Below, in pieces: positions 11,200 to 18,465 of a stretch of 64,000 nt of DNA. How positions within the stretch are numbered: position 1 is the first letter of the stretch; the number at the start of each line of letters is the position of its first letter. The DNA comes from Paenibacillus sp. Soil766. Its GTDB lineage: Bacteria; Bacillota; Bacilli; Paenibacillales; NBRC-103111. Below the pieces are notes generated by a model. That model made no database searches and was not told the DNA's origin. It worked only from the letters and a program-made list of their open reading frames with translations. The translations under genes and the position numbers were made by a program. The stretch lies in contig NZ_LMSJ01000008.1 in the NCBI RefSeq assembly GCF_001428105.1, forward strand, positions 62,001-126,000, read 5' to 3'.

Positions 11200-11589
11200 A
11201 TGAGCAACGTACAAGCCAATTTGTTATACACCAAAGAGCACGAGTGGGTAGAGAAGCTATCGGATACGGTGGTTCGCATAGGGATTACCGATTTTGCACA
11301 AGATCAATTGGGTGATATTGTATTCGTGGAGCTTCCGAAAGTTGGCGCTTCTGTAACAGCGAATGAGAGCATTGGGAGTGTGGAATCGGTCAAAACGGTT
11401 TCGGATATTTTCTGCCCCGTATCTGGCAAAGTAACGGCTGTGAACAGCACATTGGAAGGTTCACCAGAGCTAGTTAACAATGCGTCCTTCGGTGAAGGTT
11501 GGATGGTTGAGATTGAAATCTCAGGACCGGAAGCATTGGAAGGATTATTGAGCGCTGCGGAATACGGCTCTTATATCGGTAACGACTAG
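11200..11589 (+). CDS. gcvH: Glycine cleavage system H protein
   Basis: 129 residues from the ATG at 11200, behind GTGAGGCG. It is the lipoylated carrier that shuttles the aminomethyl group between the P, T and L proteins. The lipoyl-lysine context GSVESVKTVSDIFCPVSG is intact, as are the N-terminal YTKEHEWVEK and the C-terminal YGSYIGND. It is divergent from the gcvT operon and outside the riboswitch transcript. In Bacillus too gcvH is unlinked from gcvT-PA-PB, but here it is adjacent and opposite. It is probably co-transcribed with the following YuiH-like gene, 40 bases on. Confidence 0.96.
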   Translation: MSNVQANLLYTKEHEWVEKLSDTVVRIGITDFAQDQLGDIVFVELPKVGASVTANESIGSVESVKTVSDIFCPVSGKVTAVNSTLEGSPELVNNASFGEGWMVEIEISGPEALEGLLSAAEYGSYIGND

Positions 11590-11629
11590 AGGTTGCTTCG
11601 ATTTAGATAGAATGGATGGAGGGTGTTCC

Positions 11630-12226
11630 ATGCAATTTGGTCAAAAGCTGCCGCAGGATCCGAATGATCGTGTTCCTCCTGGGCAAACGCTGACTCAAGG
11701 TTGGCCTGTGCTGCATTATGGGTCCGTGCCCTACTACAACGACATGAGCAAATGGGATATGCGTTTGTTCGGTTTGGTGGAGGAAGAGTTCACCATATCG
11801 TACAAGGATTTCATGGCACTTCCACGCAAGGAATTTAAGAACGACATCCACTGTGTGACCACGTGGTCTAAGCTGGACAATGTGTGGGAAGGTATTGCTG
11901 TATCTGAACTCATGAGCAAAGTGAAGCTGAAACCAGAAGCAACCCATGTGATGCTGCATGCCGAGCATGGATGGACGACGAATCTTCCGCTGGCAGATTT
12001 CCTGCTGGAGACGTCTTTTCTAGGCATCCGACACAATGGCGTGCTGTTAACACCTGACCACGGAGCACCCGTGAGAATGGTCGTACCGCATTTGTATTTC
12101 TGGAAAAGTGCCAAATGGCTGCGAGGCATCGAGTTTATGGCGAAAGATAAGCCGGGCTTCTGGGAGCGGAATGGTTACCATATGTACGGAAATCCGTGGA
12201 ATGAAGAGCGCTACGATTTTGATTAA
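11630..12226 (+). CDS. yuiH: Molybdopterin-dependent oxidoreductase, sulfite-oxidase-like (YuiH family)
   Basis: 198 residues from the ATG at 11630, behind GGAGGG. It is a single oxidoreductase molybdopterin-binding domain of the sulfite oxidase fold, small and soluble, with no signal peptide. The molybdenum-ligand cysteine is in DIHCVTTWSKLDN (about residue 75), followed by the cofactor-binding segments HAEHGWTTNLPL and LLTPDHGAPVRMVVPHLYFWK. It lacks the dimerisation domain of true sulfite oxidases, as B. subtilis YuiH does. The physiological substrate of this subfamily is not known to me. It follows gcvH and ends in a terminator. Confidence 0.88.
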   Translation: MQFGQKLPQDPNDRVPPGQTLTQGWPVLHYGSVPYYNDMSKWDMRLFGLVEEEFTISYKDFMALPRKEFKNDIHCVTTWSKLDNVWEGIAVSELMSKVKLKPEATHVMLHAEHGWTTNLPLADFLLETSFLGIRHNGVLLTPDHGAPVRMVVPHLYFWKSAKWLRGIEFMAKDKPGFWERNGYHMYGNPWNEERYDFD

Positions 12227-12230
12227 CGAG

Positions 12231-12272
12231 AAAAGCCCACTAAAGCGAAATCTGCTATAGTGGGCTTTTTTT
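12231..12272. terminator. Rho-independent terminator
   Basis: AAAAGCCCACTA pairs perfectly (12 bp) with TAGTGGGCTTTT and is followed by further Ts. It ends the gcvH-yuiH unit. Confidence 0.9.
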
Positions 12273-12302
12273 GATTCAGTTGAGTAGCTAGTATTCAAAT
12301 AA

Positions 12303-12490
12303 ATGTAAAATGTACAGTTAATTTTGCCGTACTACCTGAGATTTTGCGATTAGATGTAAAATGTACAGTTAAATTTAGCTAGTTTGGCTGTTTGTTGGAT
12401 TTCGGCAGGAATTAACTGTAGAAACTCCATCTATTGCTTCTAAACGGGGAGAATCAGCAAAAATAACTACATAAAATCCATCTAATTTGT
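12303..12490. repeat. Cluster of short direct and inverted intergenic repeats
   Basis: The 19-mer ATGTAAAATGTACAGTTAA occurs exactly at 12303-12321 and 12354-12372. An inverted related core TTAACTGTA follows at 12412, and two looser units ending in TCCATCTA occur near 12425 and 12468. The stretch between the yuiH terminator and the AraC gene (about 385 bases) holds no gene. Confidence 0.6.
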
Positions 12491-12515
12491 TTGGAGCGGC
12501 GGGATCCCGTGTCAC

Positions 12516-12550
12516 GTCTCATCTCATCTCATCTCATCTCATCTCATCTC
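12516..12550. repeat. Pentanucleotide tandem repeat (ATCTC, about 6-7 copies)
   Basis: GTCTC followed by six perfect ATCTC units. It lies about 100 bases beyond the 3' end of the AraC gene and in no recognised coding frame, so it looks like a simple-sequence tract rather than a phase-variable gene. Confidence 0.85.
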
Positions 12551-12656
12551 AAGCCGGCGTCCATACCGAGCCCACACCTGGTTTTGAGCGATTTGGTGCA
12601 TGCAACAACGAGCATCGTCCACACTTCCTCGAAGGACTCGAAGAAGTTTTCTTCTT

Positions 12657-13571
12657 TCAATAAGTTCCGGTTCCGCTCTCCAATTTCGCATTCTCCCTGT
12701 AGGCTGTTGGGGAAAGACCAATTGTCCGTTTGAACATTCGCGAAAACATGAGGGGGTCTTGGTAGCCCACGGATTGGGCTATTTCGGCAATCCCGAGAAG
12801 CTGCCTGCGCAGAAGGCGGCAAGCTTTTCTCATCCGAACATCAGTCAGATATCGGTAAGGGGACATGGACAGCCGCTGCTGGAAAAGACGGCATAGGTAT
12901 TTGGTCTCCAGTCCTACATGCTCAGCGATTTCGTGTAGGCTGATGCGTTCGGCATAGCGGGCATTCATAAAGGAAACGGCATTACGTACGTGGTGTCCGA
13001 CATCCGCTCTAAGCGGGGGGGCATCGTCCGGAATAGCCAGTGTACCGAATATTTGGTACAGCAGAGCGGTCAGAAGGAGCTCCTTGGCTGGTTCATTTCG
13101 AAGGCTCATTAAATTGCCAAAAAGAGATTCAACGGACGTTGATGAGTCAGCCGCACGGACGGGAGACACGGCAGTAAATCCAGCCAGTTCGACAAGACGC
13201 GTGGCGAATGTGCCGACAAAGCCGAACCACGAATAGCGCCAAGGCTCATCCGAATCGGCACAATACGCGTGGACGATGTCCGGCATTACAAGGAACAGCT
13301 CGCCAGGACCGATTGTTTCTGTTCGGACTCCCGTTGTGAAAGTACCGCACCCACTGTGAACGTAATGCAGTATGTACATATCTCTTACGCCGGGCCCGAA
13401 TGACATGTCAGGCAGGCAATTTTGCGTACCGACTTCGAGCACGGCAAGATCAGTTAAACCGATCGGTTCCGTATAAATAAATTCCACGTCTGCTTTCGCC
13501 TCTTCCTTAAATAGAGAAGATATGCCATAAGATGGGGAACTCTGGCTATTTTGATTATAAAGGATGAACAC
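12657..13571 (-). CDS. AraC-family transcriptional regulator with N-terminal cupin (AraC_binding) domain
   Basis: 304 residues. The N-terminal half (about 40-170) is a cupin-like sugar-sensing domain (YILHYVHSGCGTF, GPGELFLVMPDIVHAYCADSDEPWRYSWFGF). The C-terminal 100 residues form the two HTH motifs of AraC/XylS regulators (SLHEIAEHVGLETKYLCRLF and IAEIAQSVGYQDPLMFSRMF, ending in FKRTIGLSPTAYR). It is transcribed away from the sugar-oxidation operon starting at 13598, with only 26 bases between the starts, so it is the likely local activator responding to the operon's substrate. Confidence 0.9.
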   Translation of the reverse strand: MFILYNQNSQSSPSYGISSLFKEEAKADVEFIYTEPIGLTDLAVLEVGTQNCLPDMSFGPGVRDMYILHYVHSGCGTFTTGVRTETIGPGELFLVMPDIVHAYCADSDEPWRYSWFGFVGTFATRLVELAGFTAVSPVRAADSSTSVESLFGNLMSLRNEPAKELLLTALLYQIFGTLAIPDDAPPLRADVGHHVRNAVSFMNARYAERISLHEIAEHVGLETKYLCRLFQQRLSMSPYRYLTDVRMRKACRLLRRQLLGIAEIAQSVGYQDPLMFSRMFKRTIGLSPTAYRENAKLESGTGTY

Positions 13572-13597
13572 TACAATTTACAGTAGGAGGGATAGCA

Positions 13598-14521
13598 ATG
13601 GAGTATACTACATTCGGCCGCACCGGACTTCGTGTATCGAAACTCGGGCTTGGCGGCGCACCCCTTGGCGGGGTTTTTGGACCTACGGATGAACGTGACA
13701 TCGAGAAGATGATCCATGAGGCGTTGGATAGCGGCATCAATTTTATTGATACAGCGCCGAGCTACGGCAGAGGTGAGTCAGAACGTCGAATCGGCAAAGC
13801 ATTGAACGGCGGTAGAAGAAACGAGGTCGTGTTGGCATCGAAGGCAGTAGGTCCGGGAGAATCGTTCGATTATGCGACGACGATTCGCTCCGTTGAGCAT
13901 AGTTTGGAACGGCTTCAAACGGATTGGATTGATCTACTGCAAATTCACGATGTGGAGCAGGTTCCCTATGAAACGATTATGAACGAGACGCTTCCTGCTC
14001 TGGAGAAGCTGCGGGAAGATGGAAAGATTCGGTATATCGGAGTTTCGACAAGGATACTATCACTTCTGGAGCGTTATGTCCGGCTAAATCGGTTTGACAG
14101 CATCCAGTTTTATACGAGATATATGTTGATTGATCATACGGCGAAGGACGAATTGCTCCCGCTCGCAGCAAAGAATGAAATCGGTGTTATCAACGGCAGT
14201 GTGCTCGGACTCGGACTGCTTGCCGATACGCCAGCGCCATTTTTGAGGCCTAACCTCATTGATGAAGCAGCGAAGCGGATGGAACAGCTCCAGTTTTTAC
14301 GTAAAACTGCACCGCACGGTCTCGTTGAGCCGGCTATGCGTTTTAGTCTGTCGCAGCCAACCATACACGTTACCTTGACGGGAGCTGCTACATCGGATGT
14401 GCTGCGCACGAACTTGGCATTTTGTGATGGGCAGGGTCTGGATCCAGAGGAGTTGCAACGGGTATTTGCCTTATTTCAGGGCCGAAGTTTATTTCCAGCT
14501 GAAAAGGAGGAACTAAAGTGA
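13598..14521 (+). CDS. Aldo/keto reductase (probable aldose/deoxysugar 1-dehydrogenase)
   Basis: 307 residues, start behind AGTAGGAGGG. It is an AKR TIM barrel with the catalytic tetrad context NFIDTAPSYGRGESERRIGKAL (Asp and Tyr) and the later catalytic Lys/His region (VLASKAVGP, LLQIHDVEQV). The subgroup resembles L-fucose / D-threo-aldose 1-dehydrogenases, which oxidise the C1 hydroxyl of sugars with NAD(P). That role fits its neighbours: a lactonase-type amidohydrolase and a mutarotase-like protein in the same operon. It overlaps the next gene by 4 bases (GTGA). The specific sugar is inferred, not seen. Confidence 0.85.
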   Translation: MEYTTFGRTGLRVSKLGLGGAPLGGVFGPTDERDIEKMIHEALDSGINFIDTAPSYGRGESERRIGKALNGGRRNEVVLASKAVGPGESFDYATTIRSVEHSLERLQTDWIDLLQIHDVEQVPYETIMNETLPALEKLREDGKIRYIGVSTRILSLLERYVRLNRFDSIQFYTRYMLIDHTAKDELLPLAAKNEIGVINGSVLGLGLLADTPAPFLRPNLIDEAAKRMEQLQFLRKTAPHGLVEPAMRFSLSQPTIHVTLTGAATSDVLRTNLAFCDGQGLDPEELQRVFALFQGRSLFPAEKEELK

Positions 14522-16458
14522 ACACACAAGGAAGCATGATGCTAAGGATTGTAGCGGAGGAGCGAATGGTTCCACCGGAATGGGCGCTCCAGGAACAGTG
14601 GTTGTTTGCGACACTGAATCAGTCGGCGAAGGAGTTTGTAGCGCGTTACACGCAGCCGGACGGAAGTCTGATCTGGCAGAAAGAATGGCCGGGTATGGAC
14701 GGCTCGGATGACCCCTATGAAGGTTTCATGAATCTAGCGCTGCTTTACGTGTTAGGGGGGAGTCGTGAGCTCCATGAGGTATCGCGTAAGATTTGGGAAG
14801 GGATTACTTGGCAATGGACCGAGTATGGGCAAATTCACCGAGAATTTGATGCTTACTATGATTGGATGCATCATGGCGAAGGTTATTTATTTCTCTACTT
14901 TCTCGGACTAGCCGGTCCTGTTACAAGCAAGGACAAGCAGAGAGCAGTGCGCTTCGCCAGCATGTATACGGGAGACGATCCGGATGCTCCCAATTATGAT
15001 AAGGCGCAGAAACTGATAAGGTCACCATTGACCGGTAGCAAAGGTCCGCGTTTCACGGTGTCGGAAGAGGATTGGGTCACGCATCGCAGCATTCTCGACC
15101 ACTATCCTGCACCGTATGAAGATATTCCTGGTGTCGACTTTGCGAGCGGCAAATGCCCTTGGTCCAACGATGACGTCTATCAAAAACTGATTGCGATGAT
15201 GAATGAGCGAATGAATCGGGGAGACGTCCCGCTGAATTTGAATGCAACCGGATTGATCACTCATGCCTTCATGCATAACGGAGACGCGGCCTACCGCGAT
15301 TGGGTGGTCGATTATCTCGCAGCATGGGAAGAACGTACCGGTAACAATGGAGGAGTTATTCCCGACAATGTCGGACTGTCCGGCATCATCGGCGAGTACA
15401 ACGAGGGCAAATGGTGGGGTGGCTACTACGGCTGGAGATGGCCGCACGGTTTTATGACCATCATCGAACCGCTGACGAACGCGTGCATGAACGCTGTTTT
15501 ACTTACAGGAGACATGACCCAGCTTACGCTGGCTCGTTCTCAACTAGATGCCAACTGGGCGCTAAGACGGGAAGATCAGGGCCAAGTACTCGTGCCGAAT
15601 AAGCACGGGGATAGCGGTTGGTACGATTGGCGGAAGGCGCTGCCCAAGTATCCAGTCTATTTGTGGACGATGTCCATGGCCGACGAGGATTTGGAGCGGC
15701 TAGAGCGGATTCCGAGAGATCATGATTGGAATGAAATTACGGTGCCTGTCGTATCGGGAAGGGACAGCCGGACAGGAAGGGAAACAAAGCACTATATCGG
15801 CAATACAGAGCCTTGGTTCCAGTACATTCGAGGGCTCAACCCAGACTATCCGAAGCGGATACTTGCGGCTAATATGGAGCTGGTCGGTCGGCAGTTGAAG
15901 CGAATGCGCTCGGAGGAAGGCGACCCGCACGGGTGGAAAAGCGGCTTTGCAGACGGTGACTTCTCTAACATCCATATCTGGCAGGAAATGTGCCCGATTT
16001 ATTTCGAGTCGCTTGTACAGCTGACACTGGGTGGACCGATGCATATTTCGCACGGTGGCTTGCAGCATGCTCGGGTACGCTATTATGATGCCCTGGAGAG
16101 GCGGCCAGGTCTTCCACAAGGCGTGTCTGCACTGGTGGAGGCGCTTACAACGGATAGTGTGACACTTCAGCTGTGCAACACCAGTTTATTTGACCAACGC
16201 GAGGTCGTCATTCAGGCAGGGGGCTTCGGCGAGCACGAATTCACAAGTGCCCAGCGAATCGACGTAGAGGGGCAACCGCTAGGCGCGCCTATTGAGCTCA
16301 ATGGCAAATGGCTGGCAATACAGTTAGAGCAAGGTTCTGGCATTAGGCTGAGGCTTGGCATGAAGCGTTACGTCAATTCGCCAAGCTATGAGATGCCGTG
16401 GCCGAACCCGTATGCCGCCGATCTGCTGGCAGGGCGTAGGGAGGATGGGGAAGCGTGA
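14518..16458 (+). CDS. Unrecognised 646-residue protein of a sugar-oxidation operon
   Basis: GTG start overlapping the aldo/keto reductase stop, with AAGGAGGAAC just upstream. No signal peptide or membrane segment is evident, so it is probably cytosolic. The sequence is rich in Trp, Tyr and Asp/Glu with regularly spaced aromatic-acidic helical segments (EFDAYYDWMHHGEGYLF, YYGWRWPHGFMTIIEPLTNA, FSNIHIWQEMCPIYFESLVQ), which looks like an (alpha/alpha) barrel followed by a C-terminal beta-rich domain (about 545-625), an architecture common in glycoside hydrolases and lyases. I cannot assign a family. Coupling to the dehydrogenase and lactonase suggests it processes an oligosaccharide or glycoside feeding the pathway. 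Confidence 0.75.
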   Translation: MNTQGSMMLRIVAEERMVPPEWALQEQWLFATLNQSAKEFVARYTQPDGSLIWQKEWPGMDGSDDPYEGFMNLALLYVLGGSRELHEVSRKIWEGITWQWTEYGQIHREFDAYYDWMHHGEGYLFLYFLGLAGPVTSKDKQRAVRFASMYTGDDPDAPNYDKAQKLIRSPLTGSKGPRFTVSEEDWVTHRSILDHYPAPYEDIPGVDFASGKCPWSNDDVYQKLIAMMNERMNRGDVPLNLNATGLITHAFMHNGDAAYRDWVVDYLAAWEERTGNNGGVIPDNVGLSGIIGEYNEGKWWGGYYGWRWPHGFMTIIEPLTNACMNAVLLTGDMTQLTLARSQLDANWALRREDQGQVLVPNKHGDSGWYDWRKALPKYPVYLWTMSMADEDLERLERIPRDHDWNEITVPVVSGRDSRTGRETKHYIGNTEPWFQYIRGLNPDYPKRILAANMELVGRQLKRMRSEEGDPHGWKSGFADGDFSNIHIWQEMCPIYFESLVQLTLGGPMHISHGGLQHARVRYYDALERRPGLPQGVSALVEALTTDSVTLQLCNTSLFDQREVVIQAGGFGEHEFTSAQRIDVEGQPLGAPIELNGKWLAIQLEQGSGIRLRLGMKRYVNSPSYEMPWPNPYAADLLAGRREDGEA

Positions 16459-17291
16459 TGTACGTAGACAGTCACGTTCATTTTTGGCAGCCATCGCGGA
16501 TGGATTACGGCTGGTTGAAGCCAGAGAATGACCTGCTATATAGGGACTACTTGCCAGCGCATCTGCTTCCGGAACTCAAAGCGTTCGGAGTTAAGGGGCT
16601 TGTAGCCGTACAGGCTGCCGTTACGGTGGAGGAAGCGGAATTCCTGCTGGATCTTGCGCAGACTTGGTCGGTTATATCCGGTGTGAGCGGAGGGCTCGAC
16701 CCGTTCACGGATCTTTTTCATGAGCAACTTGGGTCCTTGAATGCCAACCCGCACTTTACAGGTATCCGACTTAACGGTAGCGCATTTCGTTCTGACCGCT
16801 CTGAGGTGGAGCAGGCCAAACTTCGGTCGGCTCTTGCTGCGCTGATGAAGGCTGATCTTGCACTCGATTTGCTTGTACGGCCCGAAGACCTTTCAGATAC
16901 AGCATCGTATTTGGAGGAGCAGCCGCAGCTCAAGGCGGTCGTCAACCATCTCGGGTGTCCGAACATTCGGGAGCAGCAGATGGAACCGTGGCGTTCCGGC
17001 ATGGATCGGTTATCCCAGCTTCCAGGCGTGGCGGTTAAACTGTCCGGTATGATCACGATGGCAGGTGGATGTCATCCTGAAAGGATTCGGCCATACGTCG
17101 ATCAGTTAGTTCAGTTGTTTGGCTGCAAACGGCTGCTGTTCGGCAGCGATTGGCCTGTTGCTTTACAGGCTGGTGGCTATAAGGATGTCATTCATTTGTT
17201 CGAAACTGTACTTCCTGAAGACCTTACAGAAGAGGAGAAGGGAATGATTCGCGCGGGCAACGCCTGCCGATTCTACCCGATACTGACATGA
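16458..17291 (+). CDS. Amidohydrolase-2 family protein, probable sugar lactonase (L-fuconolactonase-like)
   Basis: 277 residues from the ATG at 16458, which overlaps the previous stop as TGATG. The N-terminus YVDSHVHFWQPSRMDYGWL is the metal-binding start of the amidohydrolase-2 TIM barrel, typical of L-fucono-1,5-lactonases and L-rhamnono-lactonases. KAVVNHLGCPN and LLFGSDWPVALQAGGY are the later metal and catalytic segments. It hydrolyses the lactone formed by a sugar dehydrogenase, consistent with the aldo/keto reductase in the same operon. It overlaps the following gene by ATGA. Confidence 0.88.
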   Translation: MYVDSHVHFWQPSRMDYGWLKPENDLLYRDYLPAHLLPELKAFGVKGLVAVQAAVTVEEAEFLLDLAQTWSVISGVSGGLDPFTDLFHEQLGSLNANPHFTGIRLNGSAFRSDRSEVEQAKLRSALAALMKADLALDLLVRPEDLSDTASYLEEQPQLKAVVNHLGCPNIREQQMEPWRSGMDRLSQLPGVAVKLSGMITMAGGCHPERIRPYVDQLVQLFGCKRLLFGSDWPVALQAGGYKDVIHLFETVLPEDLTEEEKGMIRAGNACRFYPILT

Positions 17292-17929
17292 CGAGAAGGA
17301 TGTACAGGTCACAGGTGATAGTAGGGTGCGAAGCGAGCTTTGCACACGCGTTAGCCGAAGCAGCCACAAGCTGGCAGCGCGAACTTCGCGAGCAGGGTAT
17401 CGTGAGCTGTGCGATATTCGCGAAGGAGAGCGGCATATTTGTTTATTTTGAAGCGGTGAGTGAAGACTGCGAATGGGAGTGGCCAAGTGCGTGCAGGGAT
17501 CTGTTGGAGACATGGCCAGGTAGTGGGGGCATGAAGCGGTACGCCGTTCCGATGCTTGATATTTACCACGATGGGGAGCCTGAGATAAGGGACGCGAGAC
17601 AAAATTGCGGCCGTGAGTGTATCGGAATGCTTGCAATATTGAAACCGTCGAAGATCAGCAGCTATATCTTCTATCATTACGCTTTGCAGGAAGAGAAACC
17701 GAGCTGCTTTAATCCGACTTATATCATCGGAGCGCACGAGGAGCTTATTTTCTCTTATCACGAACGTCCGACTCCCGCGTTTGTGAACGGAGCGACGCGA
17801 AGGAAATGGCCAGCACCGATTACGCCAGAGAACTGGCATGACGTGATGCAGCCACATTTTATTCCGTGGTCGGAGAGCGAGCAGGGACCAATCTTGTGGG
17901 AAAAAATGCACGCCATCTTGTCATTTTAA
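17288..17929 (+). CDS. L-rhamnose/L-fucose mutarotase-like protein (RhaM fold), extended
   Basis: 213 residues. The first half (about 5-100) follows the dimeric alpha/beta-barrel mutarotase pattern: SFAHALAEAATSWQRELREQ, then SCAIFAKESGIFVYFEA and a closing YAVPMLDIYHD, as in RhaM-type proteins. The second half (about 120-213, KISSYIFYHYALQEE and HEELIFSYHERP) looks like a diverged second copy, so this may be an internal duplication where the family is normally about 105 residues. It would interconvert sugar anomers for the operon's dehydrogenase. Start is an ATGA overlap; last gene of the operon. Confidence 0.65.
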   Translation: MTRRMYRSQVIVGCEASFAHALAEAATSWQRELREQGIVSCAIFAKESGIFVYFEAVSEDCEWEWPSACRDLLETWPGSGGMKRYAVPMLDIYHDGEPEIRDARQNCGRECIGMLAILKPSKISSYIFYHYALQEEKPSCFNPTYIIGAHEELIFSYHERPTPAFVNGATRRKWPAPITPENWHDVMQPHFIPWSESEQGPILWEKMHAILSF

Positions 17930-17942
17930 AAACAGAACATAA

Positions 17943-17992
17943 AGCGCATAAACATTCCTTCCAGAAGGGAACGTAGATGCGCTATTTTTCTT
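17943..17992 (+). terminator. Rho-independent terminator
   Basis: AGCGCAT...ATGCGCT outer stem with an inner ACATTCC/GGGAACGT stem, followed by ATTTTTCTT. It closes the four-gene sugar operon. Confidence 0.8.
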
Positions 17993-18008
17993 AGACCCCT
18001 GTGCCATG

Positions 18009-18055
18009 TTGCAAAGTTGAAATGTGAAATTTGTTATGTTAGGATAATATTTACT
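18009..18055 (+). promoter_or_regulatory. Candidate promoter of the ABC-F leader transcript
   Basis: TTGCAA or TTGAAA -35-like elements followed about 17 bases later by TATGTT/TAGGAT and a TAATAT-rich stretch. Several alignments are possible, so the exact -10 is uncertain. Confidence 0.35.
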
Positions 18056-18147
18056 AATCAAAGGGAGATGAAAAGGATAATGTAGTATTTCTTGCTATTT
18101 TACGAATGATAAAACATAAGCTAAGCTGTTTTATACTTTGTTAAGCG

Positions 18148-18266
18148 AGAAAGTTACTTATTCTCTTCACTCAAATAATTTGATCTATCCCATTTAAATG
18201 GGTGGATTCTGTTTTCGTTTATTTGAGCTACAAGAAAGGTAACTTTCTTGTAGCTCTTTATTTTTT
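18148..18266 (+). promoter_or_regulatory. Transcription attenuator upstream of the ABC-F gene
   Basis: A perfect 14-bp hairpin (GAGCTACAAGAAAG / CTTTCTTGTAGCTC, loop GTAA, 18225-18256) followed by TTTATTTTTT is an intrinsic terminator placed before any long ORF. Upstream, AGAAAGTTAC (18148-18157) is the exact complement of GTAACTTTCT (18239-18248), and CTCAAATAA (18170-18178) of TTATTTGAG (18219-18227). Either pairing would disrupt the terminator stem and act as antiterminator. Such antibiotic-responsive attenuators are known for ABC-F genes such as vmlR. Confidence 0.75.
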
Positions 18267-18319
18267 AATGCGAAAGTGTTGTGTGAATATATCGGTATGC
18301 TTTTTTAAAGGAGGGGCAC

Positions 18320-18370
18320 ATGAGTACTGAAACGGTTGTTACACATGATTCACTCCGTATAAGTCGTTAG
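18320..18370 (+). CDS. Leader peptide of the ABC-F gene (16 codons)
   Basis: MSTETVVTHDSLRISR, preceded by a very strong ribosome binding site (AAAGGAGGGGCAC). Its stop codon sits in the loop of a perfect 14-bp hairpin that begins inside the peptide's own codons. Short translated leaders of this kind let a drug-stalled ribosome change the RNA fold in front of erm and ABC-F genes. It is too short for normal gene calling. The peptide sequence is not one I can match to a named leader. Confidence 0.6.
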   Translation: MSTETVVTHDSLRISR

Positions 18371-18394
18371 TATCCATTGAACTTATACGGAGTG
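18351..18394 (+). promoter_or_regulatory. Leader hairpin overlapping the leader-peptide ORF
   Basis: CACTCCGTATAAGT (18351-18364) pairs perfectly with ACTTATACGGAGTG (18381-18394). A ribosome translating or stalled in the leader peptide would open it. It has no T-run, so it is not a simple terminator. Confidence 0.8.
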
Positions 18395-18465
18395 AAATGA
18401 GAATTGATGGATATATACCGACTTTTTATAAAGAAATCGTGTGTTATAAAAAGGAGGAACCCACC

